Shown here one piece after another: positions 1 through 6,395 of a stretch of DNA of 8,906 bases (positions are counted from its first letter, which is position 1; every line of letters starts with the position of its first letter). The position numbers and the translations under genes were made by a program. The notes below the pieces were generated by a model. That model was not told where the DNA came from, did no database searches, and worked only from the letters and a program-made list of their open reading frames with translations. Source of the DNA: an uncultured Coleofasciculus sp. (GTDB lineage: Bacteria; Cyanobacteriota; Cyanobacteriia; Cyanobacteriales; Coleofasciculaceae); NCBI GenBank assembly GCA_902805485.1, contig CADCTM010000683.1, forward strand, positions 1 to 8,906. Reading direction: 5' to 3'.

Positions 1-1
1 T

Positions 2-730
2 AAATCCAAATCTTCCCGCCGACGCTGTGCTATTGCCTATCTATTGAAAAATAACTGCCAGGTTAGCGAAGTAGAAGAAGACCCCCAAGCCTATCAACTT
101 CGGCGACGCAAGAAGGAAATTGAAATCGAACGCCTCAAAGAACAACTTAAGAGTCGTCTCCCCAAGGGAAGAAACTTATCTGACCAAGAGTGGTTGGAAG
201 CCCTAGAAGAGGCGCAGGGTTTAATCCTGGATGACGATGAATTGAGAAAAGTACAAGCTAGTCTTACCAGAAAACAAAGCTCTGTTCCCTTCTCGATATC
301 CTACGAAACCAACACCGACTTGCGATGGTCGAGAAACGAACACAAACGCATCTGCGTTAGCTTCAATGGCAAAGGCATCAGCAAGCATACCTTTGAAGTC
401 TTCTGCGGTCAGCGCCAACTCCACTGGTTTGAACGCTTTATTGAAGACTACGAAATTTTTAAGCAGAACGAGGAGCAGGTTCCTGGTGGATTGGTGACTT
501 TACGTTCTGCTCGACTAGTTTGGCAAGAAGGTGAAGGTAAGGGAGAACCTTGGCAGATAAATCGGCTGTTGCTTCACTGCTCTGTTGAGACTCGTTTGTG
601 GACGGCAGAGGGAACCGAGGAGGTACGTGCAGAGAAAATTGCCAAAAGGCAAAAAATTATCGACAGCATGAAAGCACAGGACTTACGCAAAGACGCTAGA
701 TATAGAGTAGAAGTCACACAAGTTGCATAG
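2..730 (+). pseudogene. cas12k: Cas12k (type V-K CAST effector), internal fragment truncated by an IS
   Basis: Cas12k is the catalytically inactive type V-K effector that, with its guide RNA, directs Tn7-like transposition by TnsB, TnsC and TniQ. The frame is open from base 2 and clearly continues off the left edge; the TTG at 44 is not a real start, because residues upstream of it (such as AIAYLLKN) still match Cas12k. From memory of Scytonema hofmannii Cas12k (about 640 residues), this piece matches roughly residues 190-410. Shared stretches include SRLPKGR (PKGRDL in the relative), FEVFCGQRQLHWFERF, LVWQEGEGKGEPW, RLWTAEGTEEVR and the MKxxDL region. Homology ends near base 676, where the IS inverted repeat begins; the last 17 or so residues before the stop at 728-730 are encoded by the IS end. 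The whole RuvC-like C-terminal part is missing and does not resume beyond the IS. No frameshift or stop is seen inside the fragment, so the truncation may be recent. The upstream tns genes would lie outside the window. Confidence 0.93.
677..705 (+). repeat. Left terminal inverted repeat of the IS
   Basis: CAGGACTTACGCA (677-689) is followed by three non-matching bases and then ACGCTA plus a partly matching tail. It pairs with 1818-1846 on the opposite strand. It contributes the foreign C-terminal codons and the stop of the truncated cas12k frame. Confidence 0.85.
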
Positions 731-1763
731 GAATAGAGGGATGTTTGAGTTCCTCACTCAAGTAATCAGAAAGCCATTGATGTTTCAATTGATAAATGGT
801 TTGACCACTTAGTGCAGCTAGTCTCTTCAAATGAGTCCAAGCTAGAATCGCACAAGCAATGTGATTTCTTTGAATCCTAGCTTTGCGACATTGACAAGCT
901 TCAAGACCAGTCAGTTGCTTAACTCCTCGATGGAACTCCTCAACTTTCCAACGTTCAGCGTTCGCTTTTTGAACCTCATCCGTTGAGTTTTGAGAGTTGT
1001 CATTAGTGACAATATAGTCCGTTCTATCGGTAGAGATAGTAACCCGGAATAGTTTCACCTTTTTCTGTTTGGGAAAGTTCTTGATTTTAATTAACTTGCC
1101 GTGCTGGCGTTCTTCTGTTGACCAACTCAATTGTCCAATCTGCTTATATTTCTCCACTCCTCCACTATCATCTACCAAGCGATTCCGTTTGAGAGGACAG
1201 TAATAAATTTTGCCAAGTTGTTCGATGAAAGCCATTAGCTTTTGAGCGGCGTACCAGCTATCCATTAGCACTCTGAGAAAGGGTAGTTGCTTGCTATACA
1301 CGAGATTGTTTAGTATATCTGCCACATGGTCTAGCTTGTTCTTTCCATCTCCATCGGGTTCATAAATTCGGTAGTCAATTACCCAGTATTGTCCGGTTTT
1401 TACATTGACATACACACAACTGATCAGACCAATTCCTCGAATGACACGATGTTCTGTACCACTGTACTGTCGGCGGACAAGTTCAATACAACGAGAAGAG
1501 TTTTTGTCAATAACGGTATCATCGAAAATAATCGATGCATCTTCATCCAGTTGGATAAGATGTTTTACGTTATCCCAAAGTAGGCGTGGGGTTAGCTTTT
1601 CGCCTGTGAGATAGCGATTAATTGTGTCGTGACTAAAAAAATTCAGATGGTCAGCTAAGTTAGTCAGCGTGTAATTTTTCTGACTGCTGAGTAAGTATTG
1701 GCAGTAATCTAGCTTACTAAATGACACTTGACGTTCAAGTTCTACTCGAATTGAGACTAACAC
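714..1763 (-). CDS. IS701-like (IS4-related) DDE transposase
   Basis: This DDE transposase cuts and rejoins the ends of the surrounding IS. It has about 349 residues, full length for this type, and no internal break. The N-terminal part (KLDYCQYLLSS, then LTNLADHL) is a predicted DNA-binding region. The catalytic core has FDDT near residues 80-83, DSWYA with Asp near 168, and RWKVEEFHRGVKQL, which fits the IS4-type R-x3-E-x6-K signature with Glu near 275 and Lys near 282; the usual Tyr of the signature is replaced by Asn. I chose the GTG at 1763 because GAGG (1773-1770) stands six bases upstream; a TTG at 1775 would add four residues but has no ribosome site. The stop lies only nine bases inside the left inverted repeat, as is usual for a compact IS. 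It looks intact and possibly active. Confidence 0.92.
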   Translation of the reverse strand: MLVSIRVELERQVSFSKLDYCQYLLSSQKNYTLTNLADHLNFFSHDTINRYLTGEKLTPRLLWDNVKHLIQLDEDASIIFDDTVIDKNSSRCIELVRRQYSGTEHRVIRGIGLISCVYVNVKTGQYWVIDYRIYEPDGDGKNKLDHVADILNNLVYSKQLPFLRVLMDSWYAAQKLMAFIEQLGKIYYCPLKRNRLVDDSGGVEKYKQIGQLSWSTEERQHGKLIKIKNFPKQKKVKLFRVTISTDRTDYIVTNDNSQNSTDEVQKANAERWKVEEFHRGVKQLTGLEACQCRKARIQRNHIACAILAWTHLKRLAALSGQTIYQLKHQWLSDYLSEELKHPSIPMQLV

Positions 1764-1817
1764 GCTCAGCCTCAATTAGTTTGTTTTTTTTGATTAGGTG
1801 TGTCAGATATCATACCA

Positions 1818-1846
1818 CTACATATAGCGTACCTGCGTAAGTCCTG
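1818..1846 (-). repeat. Right terminal inverted repeat of the IS
   Basis: The reverse complement starts CAGGACTTACGCA (1846-1834), then GGT, then ACGCTA, mirroring 677-705 with about 24 of 29 matches. The adjoining outside bases AGCTT do not duplicate the left flank exactly. Confidence 0.85.
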
Positions 1847-1863
1847 AGCTTCTCCTGTTTTAT

Positions 1864-1947
1864 TTAAAACACTTTTCTCATTTCCGCAAGAGGTCTTTTC
1901 TTTACTTTTGGTTTTTGTTTAAGTCCCGCTATTTTGGTATCAGACAT
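1864..1947 (-). CDS. Possible 27-residue basic peptide or gene remnant
   Basis: Between the IS and the NicO gene an ATG at 1947 opens a 27-codon frame ending in TAA at 1866-1864. The peptide is very basic (MSDTKIAGLKQK, then PKVKKRPLAEMRKVF). Nine of 27 residues are Lys or Arg, which resembles a nucleic-acid-binding N-terminus more than random sequence. No good ribosome site precedes it. It could be the start of a gene whose remainder was lost, a small real peptide, or chance. I do not recognise a family. It lies in the scar next to the IS, so a decayed mobile-element gene is the likeliest origin. Confidence 0.2.
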   Translation of the reverse strand: MSDTKIAGLKQKPKVKKRPLAEMRKVF

Positions 1948-1966
1948 AAGAAAGTGAGGCATAAAG

Positions 1967-1997
1967 CTTCTCGTTACGTGAAAGCGAGAAGGTTTTT
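1967..1997. terminator. Rho-independent terminator-like hairpin
   Basis: CTTCTCG (1967-1973) pairs exactly with CGAGAAG (1985-1991), and the stem can grow by one G-U and one A-U pair, leaving a seven-base loop. On the plus strand it is followed by five T (1993-1997), which fits a terminator for rightward transcription out of the cas12k/IS region. Read on the minus strand it lies about 40 bases past the stop of the NicO gene, where an operon terminator is expected, but the following tract (CTTTAT) is weak. It may act in both directions. Confidence 0.5.
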
Positions 1998-2029
1998 GCA
2001 GCCAAAAGAAACTCGTTCATTTACCACAC

Positions 2030-3634
2030 CTATCTCCCCACATGAGCGAACACAGCTTGTGTAGTAATACCTAAACCAATTAAGGTCATGAATAAGGCGC
2101 TTACGGTTGGGAAAATACTTATCTTTGGGGATTGGATCGGCAGTCGCTCAAACAGTTCCTTGGCATAAACTAGCATCAGCCCAATCCCAGTTAGTACCCC
2201 AGCTAAACCCAAGCTAAAGGCAGATACCAAGGCCAGTCCAAAACCAATCCGGTTTAGCGCGATCGCACTGAGCAGCACCACCAAAGCGGAGGGACAGGGC
2301 AATAAGCCGCCGGAAATCCCCAGAGCTAGTAGGCTAGACCAAGTAATCGGGGAACCATCAGCCCCCGGTGGAAGATGCGAATGTTCATGGTGTTCAGGGT
2401 TGTGGTCGTGGTCATGAGCATGGTGATGATGTGCCTGAACCACTTCGGGTTTGTGTCTTGTAGGTAGCTCATGGCTGTGGTCGTGGGTGTGGACATGACC
2501 CTGTTCATGGTGATGATGATGGTCATGGTCGTGCGTATGTCCAGCGTGGTGCTGCCCAACAGCCCAGCTTTGGAATACCAGAGCGCCTCGCCATCGACTG
2601 ATCAACAGCTTCAGACCAATTCCCGTCACCAATACACCAGAAAGCACGTTCATCCAGGGGTACAGTTGCTCTGTCAGGATGAACTGAGAGGTGCCAAGGG
2701 TCACCAACCCTAGAGCGAAGATGCTAGCGGTATGGGTAAGTGTCACCGTCAGCCCTAGAAATAGGGCGTGTTGGGCTTTGCTACGAGCACCGACCAGATA
2801 AGCACCGACTATCGTTTTGCCATGACCTGGGGACAGAGCGTGCAACCCACCCCACAGAAAGGCGATCGCTAAAGCAATTAGGATGGTAGGGAGATTAAGC
2901 TCCTCCAGAGTGATTAGGCGAGTGAAGACATCGTTGCTTCTTCCGGTCAAAGCATTATTCGAGTAGCCGGATGAGCGCACAGACGGTTCCACTGTCTGTT
3001 GACCCAAGGTAGGTAAGGGATTCAGCTCAAAGGAGATACGGCGCTGGTTGAGAGGACTAGTAAGCAGGTCATTCGGGTAATCCCTCAGGCGGTTGGTGAT
3101 ACTGGAAGACGTGAAATTGCCTTGAGTAGGAACGCCATCTGCTACTACAGTAATCTCACGCCAGCCCAAGCGCTTCGGATAAAACTTGTCTTCAAACTCA
3201 ACTAGCTGATTGGCTCTAGCTGACGCCATTGCACCCCGAAACGTACAACTTAGGCGTAGTGTGTCTAACCCGCCCACGCCTGGGGGAAATTCAACAGATG
3301 AACGTAAGAGTGAGAGTGCTAAAGGCTGTTGGTTGATACGCAACTCCAGGTAGGAGTTGACCTCCTGGCATTTTTCAGAAGGGTAGTTAACGGTTTCGGC
3401 GGCTTCAGCTTGGTAGTTGTGATTGGTATCTAACTGATTAATTTCCTGGAAAGCTGGGATTTCCGCCATATCTAGAACATAATCAATCTCCACCTGATCC
3501 GGCGTCACCTGTAGTCCTGCGTAGTGATTGATAGTGAAATTGCCTAGAGGATGGGCATCCGCCGCAGGCATCCAGAAGAAAAACACCGCCATAATGGCAC
3601 CGAGCCAAGTCAAGCAATGCAGCAGCTTTCTCAT
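2030..3634 (-). CDS. RcnA/NicO-family nickel/cobalt transporter with extracytoplasmic N-terminal domain
   Basis: This is a membrane transporter for Ni2+/Co2+-type ions. The ATG at 3634 is preferred because it gives a clean signal peptide (MRKLLHCL, hydrophobic core, ADAHPLG; cleavage near residue 27); a TTG at 3682 overlapping the upstream stop (TTGA) would add 16 residues. Residues about 28-240 are an exported domain opening HPLGNFTINHYAGL, of the kind seen fused to such transporters. The membrane part then has GGLHALSPGHGKT (about 261-273), an HTAS motif in the next helix, a His-rich loop (about 360-420, roughly 27 His) and GISGGLLPCPSALVVLL (about 436-452). These match E. coli RcnA in order: LHGLEPGHSKT, SHTA, His-rich loop, GGLIPCPA. 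RcnA is an effluxer, so export is as plausible as uptake. At 534 residues it is much longer than RcnA because of the N-terminal domain. It is the last gene of the run and sits directly behind the TPR gene. Confidence 0.9.
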   Translation of the reverse strand: MRKLLHCLTWLGAIMAVFFFWMPAADAHPLGNFTINHYAGLQVTPDQVEIDYVLDMAEIPAFQEINQLDTNHNYQAEAAETVNYPSEKCQEVNSYLELRINQQPLALSLLRSSVEFPPGVGGLDTLRLSCTFRGAMASARANQLVEFEDKFYPKRLGWREITVVADGVPTQGNFTSSSITNRLRDYPNDLLTSPLNQRRISFELNPLPTLGQQTVEPSVRSSGYSNNALTGRSNDVFTRLITLEELNLPTILIALAIAFLWGGLHALSPGHGKTIVGAYLVGARSKAQHALFLGLTVTLTHTASIFALGLVTLGTSQFILTEQLYPWMNVLSGVLVTGIGLKLLISRWRGALVFQSWAVGQHHAGHTHDHDHHHHHEQGHVHTHDHSHELPTRHKPEVVQAHHHHAHDHDHNPEHHEHSHLPPGADGSPITWSSLLALGISGGLLPCPSALVVLLSAIALNRIGFGLALVSAFSLGLAGVLTGIGLMLVYAKELFERLPIQSPKISIFPTVSALFMTLIGLGITTQAVFAHVGR

Positions 3635-3678
3635 AATGGCCTTGTCTAGGAAGTCAGGAGTGAAGTGAGTGATGTTGC

Positions 3679-5079
3679 TCAAGAAGAGGCAGATGGTGTC
3701 AATTTAGCCAAGACTTGGCGGGCTTCATCGGCATACTTGTGGTGAAACTGGGGATTGAGGCTCACGGCTTGAGTTAATCGCTTAATTGCCTCCTCCTGGT
3801 TACCGCAGTGCAATGCAATCATGCCCGCATGAAACTGTAGCAAAGCATCCTCTGTTCCATAACGAGTTGCCCGTTGCACGGCTTGTTGCGCTTCTTGCCA
3901 GCGCCCGTTAGCTGCTGCCGCCCATGCCAATGTATCTGAAGCATAGATGTCGTCCCGCACGGCGACTTCCCGTTGGGCAATCTCTAGTGCTTCTGATAGA
4001 TGGATACCATGTTCAGTGTAATAAACTGCCAAGGCTCGGTCGTAGATGCCTTTAACCTTGCTCAGGTGTGCCACTACCTCAATGAGATCTTCAGTAGCGG
4101 CTGCGCCTTCGGGGTCTCCTAAAGCTTTCTGTGCATCTGCCTTATACCCCAGCGTTTCTACCATCGGCAGTAGTTCTATACCCTGATTTGCTGCCGCTAG
4201 AGCTTCCTGCCAGCGATGCTGAGTTGCATAGAGACGGGTTAGTCCTGTAAATGCAGGTACATCCATCGGGAAAAGCTCAAGGGCTTCCCGGTATCGCTGC
4301 TCAGATAAGGCTAAATCCCCAGCTACAAAAGCTAAATCCCCAGCCCGCACATGAAACCAAGCACGAGTCTCTGCCGGAATCGTGTAGAAAGAGTCCATCT
4401 GCTGCATGGTCTCATCTAGGAGTTGCCGCGCCGCCGCCAGGTTGCCAGTTAACTCTAAGTAACGGGCTGCAACGGCGTTATGACCTGAGTTTGCCGATTC
4501 TGTGGTCAGGGACTGCAAGAGTTGATGGGCGGCTTCATAGTCCCCCAACTCCATCTGAATCGATGCCATCAGCGAGGCAATATTAGGATTACCCGGAACC
4601 ATCTGCTGGACACCCGTCACCACCTGCAAAGCTTCCCAAAATTGATGCTGAGATAGTAAAGCTGAGGCGAGGAGCATGGAAGCGCCTACATTATGGCGTG
4701 GTTGTATAGCTAGTGAGCGGCGTGCTGCTTGCTCGGCTCGCAACAGATCTTCCACATCCCCGACTTCGCGAAACCGCTTCAAATATTCAGCAGCCAGCAG
4801 GCGTAGGAGCAGAAAGGAGTTGGGCGATTGGTGCACTTCCTTCTCATAGGCGCTGACAATCTGCGATCGCTGTAGATAATCAGGAAATACAGGGGCAGGA
4901 CTCGTTACCTCTGGCGGCTGAATCTGAGGAGGTAATACCTCCCCAGATTCAGCCACCATCTGTTGCACCAATGACTCAGCGCTAGTTCCGTTGCCTACCC
5001 CGCTCGCTTGGGCATTGGGTTGTCCTAGTAAGATTAGCAGGCTAGTCAGCACTAACAGGCACAGTACTCGTAGATACAT
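3679..5079 (-). CDS. Exported tetratricopeptide-repeat (TPR) protein
   Basis: This is a 466-residue helical-repeat protein, a likely scaffold or partner for other envelope proteins. A signal peptide (MYLRVLCLLVLTSLLILLG, then NAQAS; cleavage near residue 25) sends it across the inner membrane. A Pro-rich segment (about 47-66) follows, then helical repeats for most of the rest. The clearest TPR unit is AWFHVRAGDLAFVAGDLALS continuing to ALELFP, with Gly8, Tyr24, Ala27 and Pro32 in canonical places. Another is near the C-terminus (HAGMIALHCGNQEEAIKRL to SLNP). No catalytic domain is visible. The ATG at 5079 lies 5 bases after the DUF4331 stop, so the two genes are almost certainly co-transcribed and perhaps translationally coupled. 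The TGA stop overlaps a TTG that is an alternative start for the NicO gene. Its role beside DUF4331 and a metal transporter is inferred from position only. Confidence 0.9.
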   Translation of the reverse strand: MYLRVLCLLVLTSLLILLGQPNAQASGVGNGTSAESLVQQMVAESGEVLPPQIQPPEVTSPAPVFPDYLQRSQIVSAYEKEVHQSPNSFLLLRLLAAEYLKRFREVGDVEDLLRAEQAARRSLAIQPRHNVGASMLLASALLSQHQFWEALQVVTGVQQMVPGNPNIASLMASIQMELGDYEAAHQLLQSLTTESANSGHNAVAARYLELTGNLAAARQLLDETMQQMDSFYTIPAETRAWFHVRAGDLAFVAGDLALSEQRYREALELFPMDVPAFTGLTRLYATQHRWQEALAAANQGIELLPMVETLGYKADAQKALGDPEGAAATEDLIEVVAHLSKVKGIYDRALAVYYTEHGIHLSEALEIAQREVAVRDDIYASDTLAWAAAANGRWQEAQQAVQRATRYGTEDALLQFHAGMIALHCGNQEEAIKRLTQAVSLNPQFHHKYADEARQVLAKLTPSASS

Positions 5080-5084
5080 AGCGC

Positions 5085-6287
5085 TTAACGTGGTTCACCC
5101 AGATAGGGGAAAGTTCTGGGAAAGTTGGCAGGATTCGGTCCAACATTATCCCTAAGCAGTGTCGGTATTATGCCTTGAGTAATCCCTGTAACAGCACTAC
5201 CAAAGACAACAGATGTCGTTACATCGATTACGTCATCTTTAGGCCGTCTGCCACCAAGGTTTTTTCCTAGTCGAGCGCCAAAGTAGGTACCGAAAGGTTT
5301 GGTCAGGTCAGCAGTTATCGCATCAGGAATTGCCACGGAAATGACGGCATCAGCAATGCCTTGAGGTCGCCCGATCGTCTGAACAAAAGAGCGAATAAAG
5401 TTAGATTGATTAGCCGCATCGCTTGTTGGGGTCAGACGATTACTGGCATCATGAGCCTGGAAATCCATAAACAGTTCATTCAGAGCCGGAACCGCTAACC
5501 GTTCAACCTGAGCATATGTGCCACGTGCTGTACCAGGGGTACTAGTTGTCATCCAAACATTAATGATTCCGGTTCTATTACTGCCAACAAGTAGCTTCCT
5601 GGGTAGCTCGGCAACGATCGCGTGGACATTGAATGGAGCCAGCGTGTCTTGAGCCTCCCCAGGGGGTCTGAAGGAAGTGACAGTCAATGGTGGGCCTGGA
5701 TTCGGCTGGACTTGGTAGTTGCGATCAGGGAGAATTTTAAAGAACTGCTCCAAATCGAAATAGAAGGGATCTTTACGCAGACCGACAAAGGTTGTCAACC
5801 CATTCCTGGTAGTAAAGGTTTGGTTGAGTGTACCCGTGCCACTTACGGGAATTAGCTGCGACTGGGTTCCTACTACTGTTGGGCGACCGGGTCCGCGCAC
5901 TGTGACGGGTGAAGGAGAGGTTGTGCCGTTCACTTGAAATTGGAGTACTAGATCTTCTATGTAGTCACCCGTATTATCAATCTTGAACTGGTAGAGAACA
6001 TTTGGGTCGTAGGGTCTTTGTTCACCCGACACAATTAGAGGATCGAAATCCATTATTAGGACAACATTGGTTTTATCTCTAGGGCTGCCAAACACATATA
6101 GATCTGTGAGATCCGCAGCGCGAAGCTGAGTAGCCAAAAAGGTCGTGTCCTGGTGATCCGAGGCTCTAGCTGGCAGGACAGCAGAGAATAGTACTAGGAG
6201 CAAAACCGCCACACAGGTCGCTGTAGCCTGGAACAGCCGAGTGAATACGGAGCGAGGCTGCGATGGTTGGGGAGGAGAAAAGGTCAT
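5085..6287 (-). CDS. Exported DUF4331 protein
   Basis: This is an exported protein of a family whose function is unknown. The ATG at 6287 gives a 400-residue product with a signal peptide (long n-region, core VAVLLLVLFSAVL, cleavage after PARA near residue 42). A GTG at 6314 would add nine residues; neither has a clear ribosome site. The mature protein opens SDHQDT and continues with ADLTDLYVFGSP and VLYQFKIDNTGDYIEDLVLQ, the N-terminal hallmarks of DUF4331. It ends with RRPKDDVIDV and FPRTFPYLG, which also fit the family's C-terminal part. Acidic and His residues at the mature N-terminus (SDHQD) could bind metal, but that is inference. It is followed after 5 bp by the TPR gene and preceded by the porin gene 81-108 bp upstream, a gap that holds an inverted repeat. 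Length is normal for the family. Confidence 0.9.
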   Translation of the reverse strand: MTFSPPQPSQPRSVFTRLFQATATCVAVLLLVLFSAVLPARASDHQDTTFLATQLRAADLTDLYVFGSPRDKTNVVLIMDFDPLIVSGEQRPYDPNVLYQFKIDNTGDYIEDLVLQFQVNGTTSPSPVTVRGPGRPTVVGTQSQLIPVSGTGTLNQTFTTRNGLTTFVGLRKDPFYFDLEQFFKILPDRNYQVQPNPGPPLTVTSFRPPGEAQDTLAPFNVHAIVAELPRKLLVGSNRTGIINVWMTTSTPGTARGTYAQVERLAVPALNELFMDFQAHDASNRLTPTSDAANQSNFIRSFVQTIGRPQGIADAVISVAIPDAITADLTKPFGTYFGARLGKNLGGRRPKDDVIDVTTSVVFGSAVTGITQGIIPTLLRDNVGPNPANFPRTFPYLGEPR

Positions 6288-6334
6288 AGTTTTAATTGCT
6301 ATTGTTGTGTCCACAAACGGGAGTGCTTAAAGCT

Positions 6335-6377
6335 CGAAGGTTAGCTCTAAGACAGAGGTCAAATTGCTAACCGTTCG
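6335..6377. promoter_or_regulatory. Inverted repeat between the porin and DUF4331 genes
   Basis: GGTTAGC (6339-6345) and GCTAACC (6366-6372) are perfect inverted copies 20 bases apart. With a one-base bulge the arms extend to CGAAGGTTAGC and GCTAACCGTTCG. There is no T-run on either side, so it is not a classic terminator. It could be an operator, an mRNA processing or stability hairpin that separates porin from downstream expression, or chance. A TTGACC (minus strand) within the loop is -35-like, but I see no matching -10 at normal spacing. Confidence 0.35.
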
Positions 6378-6395
6378 TAAGAAAGTAGACAACCT

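Larger units (their letters stand above)
677..1846 (-). mobile_element. IS701/IS4-like insertion sequence, 1170 bp
   Basis: The element is bounded by inverted repeats and encodes one transposase on the minus strand. The left end (677-705) begins CAGGACTTACGCA and continues into ACGCTA. The reverse complement of the right end (1818-1846) begins with the same 13 bases and then the same ACGCTA after three mismatches, giving about 24 matches in 29. The outside flanks are AGCA on the left and AGCT on the right, so there is no perfect 4 bp target duplication. A possible -10 box for the transposase (TATGAT, minus strand, 1814-1809) lies just inside the right end. The element interrupts cas12k, and cas12k does not resume at 1847. 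The family call rests on the transposase sequence; the exact ends are inferred from the repeats and could shift by a base or two. Confidence 0.85.

Noticed and set aside
2..730. Complete 228-residue gene starting at the TTG at 44
   Set aside because: The frame is open to the window edge and the upstream residues still align with Cas12k, so the TTG is internal.
1847..2029. Possible cas12k C-terminal remainder, tracrRNA or CRISPR repeats to the right of the IS
   Set aside because: All three forward frames were read and none resembles the Cas12k C-terminus; no repeated 30-40 base units or CAST-type repeat sequence is present.
1849..2068. Plus-strand open frame of about 70 codons across the gap and into the NicO gene end
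   Set aside because: No start with a ribosome site, atypical composition, and it overlaps a solid minus-strand gene; likely a chance open frame.
2471..2713. Plus-strand open frame rich in Met and Val opposite the NicO gene
   Set aside because: It is the antisense reading of the His-rich loop, where His codons (CAT/CAC) become ATG/GTG.
4310..4344. 14-base direct repeat GCTAAATCCCCAGC at 4310 and 4331 in the TPR gene
   Set aside because: It encodes AGDLAFV/AGDLALS inside one TPR unit that keeps its normal spacing; a minor internal similarity rather than a separate element.
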